Below, piece after piece: positions 1 to 7,159 of a DNA stretch of 64,000 nt. The DNA comes from JBBSEX01 sp038239345 (lineage in GTDB: Bacteria > Acidobacteriota > Terriglobia > Bryobacterales > Bryobacteraceae): positions 434,001-498,000 of the forward strand of contig JBBSEX010000002.1 in assembly GCA_038239345.1 (NCBI GenBank), written 5' to 3'. The notes under the pieces are model-generated. The model saw nothing but the letters and a program-made list of their open reading frames with translations. It was not told the origin of the DNA and ran no database searches. The position numbers and the translations under genes are program-made. Every line of letters begins with the position of its first letter. Within the stretch, counting starts at the first letter, position 1.

Positions 1-711
1 TTGGCCACCGTCGGCGTTGAAGCAGAGATTGTCGGGGCGCACCGGAAGCGGCAGGTGCACCACTAACTTGCGCGATGCGACCTCGAAAACGGAGAGCATT
101 CGCTCTTCCAGGTTCGCGGCAATTAATGCCCGGCCATCCTGCTGGAAGCGCACTGACCCGATGGCGCCGGTTTGGGCGATGGGCTTCTCGCAGATTCGCG
201 TAGCCAGGTCCACGAAGCTAATCGCTTTCGCTTCGCCGAAACTGATGGCTGCCATATCACTGCGGGAACCGAGTTCGAAATCGACGGGGATGAGCGGCAG
301 ATCGATGTGCCATTCGGGTCGAAAGGTGTCGAGCGAAATGCGGACCAGCCGTTTCGGATCCTGACATAAAATGTAGATCGCCTTGCCGTCGCTCGATAGG
401 CGCATGGCTAATGCGGTCGCTGCCACCGATAGCTTCCGGAGAAGAGTCAGACGATCGGTTTCGATTTCGTGAATGACGCCGGAGGCTGGCGTTAGTGCGT
501 AGACCGAAGGCCGGGTCTGGTGGGCGATGACGCTGGTTGGGCTGCCGTCGATGTGGATATGCTTAGCCACGGCGAAGGCCGTTAGGTCCACTGCGGCGAT
601 GGCTTGGCCTTCTTCGTTGGCGACGAAGGCATAACCGCGAAATCCACTGGCGGTATGCCGGCTACAGGCGACGGCGCCGGGGATGGCCATCAACCAGGAC
701 CTTCGTGTCAT
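1..711 (-). CDS. Secreted beta-propeller (YVTN/lactonase-like) protein, partial
   Basis: The reading frame is open from an ATG at the right end to the window edge, giving 237 residues without a stop, so the C-terminus is missing. The N-terminus reads MTRRSWLMAIPGAVACS. It combines a twin-arginine-like RR with a lipobox-like GAVAC, so export with lipidation is likely. The rest contains repeated units of the kind 'FVANEEGQAIAAVDL...', 'VYALTPASGVIHEI', 'AIYILCQDPKRLVRI' and 'ISFVDLATR', which match the blade pattern of YVTN or lactonase-type beta-propellers. No catalytic residue can be assigned. It is divergent from mreB with about 240 bp between them. Family assignment is by repeat pattern only; the specific function is unknown. 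Confidence 0.7.
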   Translation of the reverse strand, partial: MTRRSWLMAIPGAVACSRHTASGFRGYAFVANEEGQAIAAVDLTAFAVAKHIHIDGSPTSVIAHQTRPSVYALTPASGVIHEIETDRLTLLRKLSVAATALAMRLSSDGKAIYILCQDPKRLVRISLDTFRPEWHIDLPLIPVDFELGSRSDMAAISFGEAKAISFVDLATRICEKPIAQTGAIGSVRFQQDGRALIAANLEERMLSVFEVASRKLVVHLPLPVRPDNLCFNADGGQ

Positions 712-954
712 TTCCTCAACAGTCTACCGCGCGCTTTGCACCGGGCTGATCGGCAATCTCGAAATTATTGAAAATAAAAGACGAAGACTAAATCGGCGTT
801 GATGGGTAAACAGTACTATGCTACGCTCAGGACTGGTAGCCAGCGCCAGCTTCCGCCGGCGGCTAATCGGTGGCCGGACGTTTCCTCAACCCTTTGGGCA
901 CCCGATTGCTAGCAGGCCGTTGCATCGTTATAAAGGAAGTTGAAAGTCCACTCC
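712..954. other. Divergent intergenic region upstream of mreB
   Basis: About 240 bp between the divergent propeller gene and mreB. It must hold both promoters. I see AT-rich stretches near 770-800 and a purine-rich AAAGGAAG at 932-939 that could serve mreB as a rather distant ribosome binding site. I could not identify a convincing -35/-10 pair with standard spacing. Confidence 0.3.
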
Positions 955-1980
955 ATGAATTTCCGTTCGCTATTTAGTTTATTCTCTTCGGATTTGGCGA
1001 TCGATCTCGGTACCGCCAACACACTTGTTTTCGCCAAGGGTAAGGGTATCGTCGTCAACGAGCCTTCCATCGTAGCTATCAACAAAAATACGGGCGATCC
1101 TGAGGCCGTGGGTAAAGAAGCCAAGGAAATGCTGGGCCGCACGCCGGGAAATATCGTCGCCATCCGGCCAATGAAAGACGGCGTAATCGCCGATTTCAAG
1201 GTCACCGAGCGGATGCTGAATTACTTCATCCACAAAGCGCATGGCCGCAAGATGCTGGTACATCCGCGCATCGTGATCGGCGTTCCCAGTGAGATCACGC
1301 AGGTGGAAAAGCGCGCCGTGATTGATTCGGCCTATCGGGCTAAAGCAAGCGAAGTGCATCTGGTGGAGCAGGCCATGGTGGCGGCGATTGGCGCGGGGCT
1401 TCCGATAACCGAACCAAGCGGCAATATGGTGGTGGATATCGGCGGCGGGACGACGGATGTAGCGGTGATTTCGCTGTCGGGCATCGTCTATTCAAGGTCG
1501 GTACGAGTTGCCGGCAATGAGATGGACGAAGCGATCATGCAGTATCTGAAGCGCAAGTATAATCTGCTGATTGGCGAACGCACGGGCGAAGCGATCAAGA
1601 TGCAGATTGGCTCGGCTTATCCGCTGGACCGGCCGCTAACAATGGAAATCAAAGGGCGCAATCTGATTGAAGGCGTTCCGAAGACCATCACGATCGACGA
1701 TAGCGAAATTCGCGAGGCGCTTTCCGAATGTGTCGCTACCATCATGAATGCAATTCGGGTGGCGCTGGAACGGACGCCGCCGGAATTGAGCGCCGATATT
1801 AGCGACCGCGGAATCGTCTTGACGGGTGGCGGCGCGATGCTCAAGAATTTAGATAAGCGCATTCGAGAAGAGACCGGATTGCCGGTATCGATTGCCGAGG
1901 ATCCACTGGCCAGCGTAGTGTTGGGAACCGGAAAAATGCTCACCGATTTCAAGCTGCTGCGCCGCATCGCGATCGAATAA
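955..1980 (+). CDS. mreB: Rod shape-determining protein MreB
   Basis: Actin-like ATPase that polymerises on the inner membrane and guides the lateral cell-wall synthesis machinery. The 341-residue product has the usual MreB length. The nucleotide-binding phosphate-1 motif is seen in 'DLAIDLGTANTLVF' near the N-terminus, phosphate-2 in 'MVVDIGGGTTDVAVIS', and the adenosine motif in 'IVLTGGGAMLKNL' near the C-terminus. The frame extends to a TTG 15 nt upstream, but the ATG giving MNFRSLFSLFSS fits the family's amphipathic N-terminus better. It is the first gene of the mreBCD-mrdA-rodA operon, 24 nt before mreC. Confidence 0.97.
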   Translation: MNFRSLFSLFSSDLAIDLGTANTLVFAKGKGIVVNEPSIVAINKNTGDPEAVGKEAKEMLGRTPGNIVAIRPMKDGVIADFKVTERMLNYFIHKAHGRKMLVHPRIVIGVPSEITQVEKRAVIDSAYRAKASEVHLVEQAMVAAIGAGLPITEPSGNMVVDIGGGTTDVAVISLSGIVYSRSVRVAGNEMDEAIMQYLKRKYNLLIGERTGEAIKMQIGSAYPLDRPLTMEIKGRNLIEGVPKTITIDDSEIREALSECVATIMNAIRVALERTPPELSADISDRGIVLTGGGAMLKNLDKRIREETGLPVSIAEDPLASVVLGTGKMLTDFKLLRRIAIE

Positions 1981-2004
1981 AGGCAAAGTTGAGTCTGACG
2001 ATTC

Positions 2005-3180
2005 ATGGATTTCCTGCTCAATCGGTACCGCAATCTGGTGGTGCTTCTGGTTGTGATCGTCGGCCAACTGTTGCTGCTCGCATATCAGGTAAAGAGTAAC
2101 CACGAGGTCCGATTAGTTCGCGTGTGGGCTGTGACGGCGATCACGCCGATTGCCCGGACGATTGAAGCTGTGCGATCCAGCACCTTCGGTTTTTTCAACG
2201 ATTATTTCTTTCTGCTGGATGTTCGCGACGAAAATCACCGGACCAAAGCCGAGAACGGCCGGCTGAAGCTGGAGAATCAATTTCTAAAGACGGAGTTGGC
2301 AACGGCGGATCGCGCTCGGGCACTGGCTGCCTTTCAAACCCGATCCCCATCGCGTACGGTAGCGGCGCGGATTATTGGTAACGGAACGGGAACGAATTCC
2401 CAGGTGGTCTTCGTCGATCGCGGATCCACTAGCGGCGTCCAGGACGGTATGGCCGTGATTACGCCCGATGGCATCGTCGGCAAGGTGATTGGCGTATATC
2501 CACTGGCTTCGCAGGTGATGCTGATTACCGATCAGAATTTCGCGGCGGGCGTGATTTCGGAAAAAAATCGCGTACATGGAACACTGCGTGGATTAGGCCG
2601 CGGAACGTGCCAGGTGAACTGGGTCCAGAACGAAGAGAAATTGGATCAGGGTGAGAAATTTTATACTTCCGGCGACGATCGGGTGTTTCCCAAGGGCCTT
2701 CCGGTAGGCGAGGTGAGCACGACGAAACGGGGCGTGGACTTCAAAGAAATCTACGTCGTGCCAAGCGGATTTCAAAACGGCTTCGAAGAAGTTCTGATCG
2801 TGCTGGAAGGCGTGCATCAACCGATTCCCGATGCGCCCGAAGCATCGCCTAATATCCGCTTAATGGCCGCTCCGCCTGTTGAACCGGGCACCACTTCCTT
2901 GCCCGTCGGCTCCACTTCCCCCAAGGCGCTGAATACCGACGCCGATCGTTTGCTGGATCACTACAAGAAGGTTGGGCAAGCGCAGAAGTATACGTATGGC
3001 GATACGACGCCGGGCGTCAAGTCGCCCAATTTTAACCTAAATCCCGAAGAAGCGTTGAAGAAGGCGGCGGCAGCGGCGGCTGAGGCTGCGCAGACTCCGC
3101 CCGGGACTGCTCCGGCAGGCACTCCAGTGCCACCTGTCACGCCACCCGCGACACCGCCCGCGCCCCAATCCCGTCCATGA
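2005..3180 (+). CDS. mreC: Rod shape-determining protein MreC
   Basis: Bitopic periplasmic scaffold of the elongasome that links MreB/RodZ to PBP2 and RodA. The product has one N-terminal membrane segment ('NLVVLLVVIVGQLLLLAYQV'), then a coiled-coil stretch ('DENHRTKAENGRLKLENQFL'), then the double beta-barrel core. The core carries the typical 'FVDRGSTSGVQDGMAVITPDGIVGKV' region (shown here in part) and ends near residue 275. At 391 residues it is longer than most MreC proteins because of a Pro/Ala-rich C-terminal tail (about residues 285-391, with runs of Ala and repeated PP). It overlaps mreD by ATGA, implying translational coupling. Confidence 0.95.
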   Translation: MDFLLNRYRNLVVLLVVIVGQLLLLAYQVKSNHEVRLVRVWAVTAITPIARTIEAVRSSTFGFFNDYFFLLDVRDENHRTKAENGRLKLENQFLKTELATADRARALAAFQTRSPSRTVAARIIGNGTGTNSQVVFVDRGSTSGVQDGMAVITPDGIVGKVIGVYPLASQVMLITDQNFAAGVISEKNRVHGTLRGLGRGTCQVNWVQNEEKLDQGEKFYTSGDDRVFPKGLPVGEVSTTKRGVDFKEIYVVPSGFQNGFEEVLIVLEGVHQPIPDAPEASPNIRLMAAPPVEPGTTSLPVGSTSPKALNTDADRLLDHYKKVGQAQKYTYGDTTPGVKSPNFNLNPEEALKKAAAAAAEAAQTPPGTAPAGTPVPPVTPPATPPAPQSRP

Positions 3181-3716
3181 GCGAGTTCAGCGAACAACTT
3201 CTCAGCGAGCGGCGCAACAAGACTTCGCGCTTCCGCATCACGGTGCTGGCCCTGGTTCCACTGGCGGCGATTCTATTCCAGGTCTGGGTGCCGCGATTCT
3301 TCGCCTCCACGCAATATTTAGAGCTTCCGCTCCTGGTAACCGTCTATTTCTCGCTGATGATGCGCAACCAGATTGCCGGCGTCTTCATCGGCTCGGCGAT
3401 CGGCTTGGTGCAGGATTCCTTATCCGATCAGCATCTGGGCATGTTCGGGATCGTGAAGACTTTGGTGGGCTATTTCGCCGCCTCCGTCAGCCTGCGGTTC
3501 GATGTGGATCACGCGATGATCCGCTTCGTGATGGGGTTCTTCTTTTACCTCTTCCATCAATTCTTTTATTGGGTGCTGCAACGCGCGCTGCTGGGCCGGG
3601 CGATCGACTTCGACATCCAGCAGAATCTGGTTCACGGATTGCTCAATGCTGTGGTGGCAATCCCTCTATTCCATTTATTAGATAGACTGAAGAGTACTCG
3701 ACTGCCGCGGTTTTAA
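3177..3716 (+). CDS. mreD: Rod shape-determining protein MreD
   Basis: Small polytopic inner-membrane partner of MreC in the elongasome. The 179-residue product has about five hydrophobic segments and the family-typical 'LPLLVTVYFSLM' and 'GLVQDSLSDQHLGMFGI' stretches, the latter being the conserved re-entrant G-x-x-x-D region of MreD. Its ATG overlaps the mreC stop (ATGA). It is followed 13 nt later by the PBP2 gene. Sequence conservation in MreD is low, but position, size and topology make the call firm. Confidence 0.93.
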   Translation: MSEFSEQLLSERRNKTSRFRITVLALVPLAAILFQVWVPRFFASTQYLELPLLVTVYFSLMMRNQIAGVFIGSAIGLVQDSLSDQHLGMFGIVKTLVGYFAASVSLRFDVDHAMIRFVMGFFFYLFHQFFYWVLQRALLGRAIDFDIQQNLVHGLLNAVVAIPLFHLLDRLKSTRLPRF

Positions 3717-3729
3717 TGGTTGTCACCTC

Positions 3730-5655
3730 GTGAATTCGTCCCCCACCGATACCAAGCCCGAACGCGAGGAAGCCGCTCGTCTACTGCGCGACGATACCCG
3801 CTTTGCCTCGGCGAAGATCGCCTTCTTCCAATATTTCACCGTTGCCATCTTCGTGTTTCTGGCGTCGGGATTTTGGGATCTGCAGGTGCGGAATCCGGAC
3901 TTCTATTTGGAGCAAGCGGAGAAGAATCGCGTGCGGTCCGTTCCGGTGCTTGCGCCGCGGGGCAAGATTCTGGATCGCGATGGACGCGTGATCGTCGACA
4001 ATCACTCCTCATTCAAGCTGATGCTGACCCGGGAAAATTTGAAAACGGAGCATCTCGCCGCTATTGCCGAAGGTTTACATCTGGATGTCGACGATCTGCG
4101 CGCCCGGCTGCGCCGCTTCGAATCCCGGCCGAAGTATGAACCGATCGTGATTAAGCAGGAACTGACGCAGGGCGAACTGGATTTCGTGGAGTCGCATAAA
4201 GACCCGGAGACGTTTCCGGAGATGGTGTTGCTGCGGACGCAGGGCCGCCTCTATCCGCATGATGGGCTGGCGGCGCACGTCATCGGGTATGTTGGCGAAA
4301 TCAGCGAAAGCGAACTGGATGCGCCGGAATTTACGAAGTATCGCCAGGGCGATGTGATTGGCAAGTACGGGCTGGAACGGCAATATAACGAAAGCCTGAT
4401 GGGTGTCGATGGCCAGCGCCGGGTGGTGGTGGACAACATGGGGCGCGAGCGCGGCGATCCTTTGGTGGCGGTGGATGCGATACCGGGAAAATCGCTGCAG
4501 GTGACACTCGATCTCGATTTGCAGGCGGTGGCCGAGCTAGCGATGGCGGGCAAGCGCGGCGCGGTAGTTGCGCTTGATCCACGCAATGGCGAAGTGCTGG
4601 CGATGGTCAGCCGGCCGGCTTACGACCCCAACCTTTTTACTGGACGTATCCGCTCGCAAGATTGGAAAGAGTTGACCAGCAATCCGTTCAACCCACTGTT
4701 CAATCGGGCGATTCAAGCGCAATTCGCGCCGGGATCGACGTTCAAACCTCTGGTGGCGCTGGCCGGGCTGGAGAGCGGAATCATCGATAGCAATTACACC
4801 GCGCATTGCCCCGGCGGCGCTTCGTTCTATGGCCATTACTATAGTTGCCACCTGAAGCACGGTCATGGTGCGGTGGATTTGCACAAGGGCATCGTGCAAT
4901 CCTGCGACGTCTATTTTTATAACGTCGGAAACCGGATTGGAATCGATGCAATCGCCAAATACGCCCAACTCGCCGGTCTGGGACATAAGACCGGCATCGA
5001 TTTGCCAAACGAAGCCAGTGGCTTGATGCCGTCCACGCAATGGGCGCTGCGGGCCCAGCGGCGGAAATGGTATCTGGGCGAAACGATTTCGGTGGCCATT
5101 GGGCAGGGGGCTGTAACGGTAACGCCCTTGCAATTGGCGGTGGCTATCGGCGGGATCGCGAACGGCGGCGTGTGGCATCGGCCACATCTCGTGAAAGAAC
5201 AGACACACCCCGATTCTCTGCGCCAGATCTCGCTGAACAGCGACAACATTACGAAAATCATCAACGGGATGTACGGTGTGGTGAACGAAGGGGGCACCGG
5301 GTTCCGGGCACAAATTCCCGGGCTTGAGGTGTGCGGAAAAACCGGATCGGCGCAACTGGTTTCAAACGAACTGGTGAAGGCAAGCAAGAATGGCTTGGGC
5401 GCAACGATGAAAGATAACGCTTGGTTTGTTGGCTTCGCTCCGCGCCAGGCCCCTGAAATTGTGGTGGTGGCGCTGTTTGAAAATGCCGAACATGGACCGC
5501 TGGCAGCGCCGATCGTACGCGACGTCTTGAAGGCTTATTTCGATAAGAAAGCCCGGCTAACGGGGCATGCTCAGCAGATCGCGGCCGCCCCGACGCCACC
5601 TAAATCGCTATTTAGCCCGCCGGCCGAAATTCCCGTGGAAAATCCGAATAACTGA
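3730..5655 (+). CDS. mrdA: Penicillin-binding protein 2 (peptidoglycan D,D-transpeptidase)
   Basis: Class B PBP that cross-links lateral-wall peptidoglycan together with RodA. The GTG start gives 641 residues. There is a single N-terminal membrane anchor ('YFTVAIFVFLASGFWDL'), the dimerisation domain with 'RGKILDRDGRVIVDN', and the transpeptidase domain. The domain holds the active-site SxxK (S336-T-F-K339 in 'APGSTFKPL'), the SxN-like 'SCDVYFYNVG' and the K-T-G triad at 537-539. The C-terminal tail is Pro-rich. It sits between mreD and rodA and its TGA overlaps the rodA ATG (TGATG), the classic mrd arrangement. Also called pbpA. Confidence 0.96.
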   Translation: MNSSPTDTKPEREEAARLLRDDTRFASAKIAFFQYFTVAIFVFLASGFWDLQVRNPDFYLEQAEKNRVRSVPVLAPRGKILDRDGRVIVDNHSSFKLMLTRENLKTEHLAAIAEGLHLDVDDLRARLRRFESRPKYEPIVIKQELTQGELDFVESHKDPETFPEMVLLRTQGRLYPHDGLAAHVIGYVGEISESELDAPEFTKYRQGDVIGKYGLERQYNESLMGVDGQRRVVVDNMGRERGDPLVAVDAIPGKSLQVTLDLDLQAVAELAMAGKRGAVVALDPRNGEVLAMVSRPAYDPNLFTGRIRSQDWKELTSNPFNPLFNRAIQAQFAPGSTFKPLVALAGLESGIIDSNYTAHCPGGASFYGHYYSCHLKHGHGAVDLHKGIVQSCDVYFYNVGNRIGIDAIAKYAQLAGLGHKTGIDLPNEASGLMPSTQWALRAQRRKWYLGETISVAIGQGAVTVTPLQLAVAIGGIANGGVWHRPHLVKEQTHPDSLRQISLNSDNITKIINGMYGVVNEGGTGFRAQIPGLEVCGKTGSAQLVSNELVKASKNGLGATMKDNAWFVGFAPRQAPEIVVVALFENAEHGPLAAPIVRDVLKAYFDKKARLTGHAQQIAAAPTPPKSLFSPPAEIPVENPNN

Positions 5656-6743
5656 TGGCCCAATATCGCTCGATTCGCGACCTGGACTGGATCCTAATCG
5701 GCACGGCGCTAGCCCTCTGCAGCCTGGGAATCCTACAGATTTATAGCGCCACGCTCGATACCAAATGGCAGGACGCCTGGTGGAAACAAATCATCTGGGT
5801 GGTGCTGGGACTGATCATGATGTGGGTGGTAACTTCCATCGATTACCACACGCTGATGGGCCAGGTTCCCATTCTTTACACCGCTACGATTGCCGCGCTG
5901 GGGCTGACTTACTTCGTCGGAAAGATGGTGTTTGGATCGCGCCGCTGGATCACGCTTGGCGGTTTCCACTTACAGATCTCAGAGTTCGCCAAATTAGTGA
6001 TAATATTGCTGGTAGCCCGGTACTTGGCGGAAATGAAGGGTGAAAAGCTAGAAGTTCAGGATCTATTTAAATTGGGTGGTCTGGTAGCGATACCGACGCT
6101 CATGGTGGAATTACAGCCGGATTTCGGGACTGCCATGACGTACCTCCCGATACTGGCCGGTGGAGTGCTGCTGGCGGGTCTGCAGTGGAAACATTTCGCG
6201 GTAATCGTGGCCGTGATGGCGTTGGTGGTGCCGGTTAGCTGGCTTGTGTTGAAGGATTATCAGAAGGCCAGAATCGTGGCTTTTGTGAATCCCAGCATGG
6301 ATCCGAAGGGTTCCGGTTACCAGGTAATACAGTCGAAGATTGCCATCGGTTCGGGTAATATATGGGGCAGGGGGGTTACGCACGGAACGCAAACGCAGCT
6401 TCGTTTCCTGCCGGTACCTCATACTGATTTTATCTTCTCGGCGTTTTCCGAGGAGCACGGTTTTGTTGGCGTAGTAGTGGCTCTAGGATTATATTTTTTG
6501 TTGCTGATGCAGATAGTGCAAAACGCACAAACGGCGCCGGATAGGGCCGGGATGTACATTTGCATGGGAATTGCCACGTTATTGTTATTTCACCTGTTGG
6601 AAAACGTGGGGATGGTGGTGGGACGTATGCCGGTGGCCGGAATCCCGCTGCCGTTGATGAGTTCGGGTGGTTCTAATACGTTATCGGTTTTTATGATGTT
6701 GGGTTTAGTAAACAACGTCCGGCTTCGCCGATTTGTGAATTGA
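5655..6743 (+). CDS. rodA: Rod shape-determining glycosyltransferase RodA
   Basis: SEDS-family polytopic membrane protein that polymerises glycan strands in the elongasome with PBP2. The 362-residue length matches RodA. It has about ten hydrophobic segments, the SEDS hallmark 'KLVIILLVARYLA' region, 'LQPDFGTAMTYLPI' with the conserved Q-P-D-x-G-T, the 'HTDFIFSAFSEEHGFVG' catalytic loop, and the terminal 'GIPLPLMSSGGSNTLSVF' signature. It is the last gene of the elongasome operon. The long gap that follows suggests the RNase gene has its own leader. Synonym mrdB. Confidence 0.97.
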   Translation: MAQYRSIRDLDWILIGTALALCSLGILQIYSATLDTKWQDAWWKQIIWVVLGLIMMWVVTSIDYHTLMGQVPILYTATIAALGLTYFVGKMVFGSRRWITLGGFHLQISEFAKLVIILLVARYLAEMKGEKLEVQDLFKLGGLVAIPTLMVELQPDFGTAMTYLPILAGGVLLAGLQWKHFAVIVAVMALVVPVSWLVLKDYQKARIVAFVNPSMDPKGSGYQVIQSKIAIGSGNIWGRGVTHGTQTQLRFLPVPHTDFIFSAFSEEHGFVGVVVALGLYFLLLMQIVQNAQTAPDRAGMYICMGIATLLLFHLLENVGMVVGRMPVAGIPLPLMSSGGSNTLSVFMMLGLVNNVRLRRFVN

Positions 6744-6813
6744 GCGTACGACGCAGTTGGCGCTGTTCGTGCGTGGTAATCGATGTTAGAAGTGCAAGAT
6801 TCTTTATTTTGTG

Positions 6814-6835
6814 GGGACAGACGGCTTGACGTCCC
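6814..6835 (+). ncRNA. Leader hairpin 1 (GGGAC/GTCCC)
   Basis: GGGAC at 6814-6818 pairs with GTCCC at 6831-6835, closing a 12-nt loop. It lies 5' of the larger stem at 6840-6902, so the two could form a compact multi-helix leader. Confidence 0.4.
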
Positions 6836-6839
6836 TATC

Positions 6840-6902
6840 GCACGGTAAGAAACCTAAGGGCGAGAGTCCCTGAGACGGAAGTAAGCGAGCGGGTTTCGGT
6901 GC
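6840..6902 (+). ncRNA. Leader hairpin 2, nested three-tier stem
   Basis: Three nested perfect complementarities: outer GCAC (6840-6843) with GTGC (6899-6902), middle GAAACC (6849-6854) with GGTTTC (6892-6897), and an apical hairpin AGGG (6857-6860) with CCCT (6868-6871). A 20-nt purine-rich single-stranded stretch containing GACGGAAGTAAG follows the apical hairpin. No U-tract follows, so it is not a simple terminator. The nested pairing suggests a folded RNA element rather than chance. Confidence 0.5.
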
Positions 6903-6997
6903 TGCAAAAAAATTGAAGGATCTACGATCGTGAGCGGGAATCGAATGGCGTTTTGCGCGCTGGTCGACTTGGCCTTCCCGCCGGTTTAGGATCCGGA

Positions 6998-7040
6998 AGG
7001 CCGCGGGGGTGTTTTAGAGGAAGCTCCGTCTCCGCGGCCT
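6998..7040 (+). ncRNA. Leader hairpin 3 (9-bp GC-rich stem)
   Basis: AGGCCGCGG at 6998-7006 pairs perfectly with CCGCGGCCT at 7032-7040 around a 25-nt loop. The stem is very stable and ends 120 nt before the RNase start codon. A short A-run follows on the + strand and there is no U-tract, so termination is less likely than a processing or regulatory role. Confidence 0.5.
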
Positions 7041-7159
7041 AAAAGCTCAAGTAGTTCGCACCGCCCGGCGCGCAGATTTTGCGGCGTCGTGTCTGGCCCA
7101 ATCGGCGAAATTTCCGCGTTCATTGCATTCTCGCTCGCCATTGAAGAGCGGAGAAATCC

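Larger units (their letters stand above)
6744..7159 (+). other. Long structured leader before the RNase E/G gene
   Basis: A 416-bp gene-free stretch. It contains at least three perfect inverted repeats described separately (6814-6835, 6840-6902, 6998-7040) and no open frame that looks coding. RNase E mRNA in Escherichia coli has a long 5' untranslated region through which the enzyme controls its own level, so a regulatory leader is a reasonable inference. No known riboswitch family was recognised. Confidence 0.5.

Noticed and set aside
6840..6902. Resemblance of the rng leader to SRP RNA (GGAA loop) or to the glutamine riboswitch (GACGGAAGTA)
   Set aside because: The stem flanking the GGAA is only two pairs, the SRP symmetric loops are missing, and the conserved core positions of the glutamine element are not present. 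Only short strings match.
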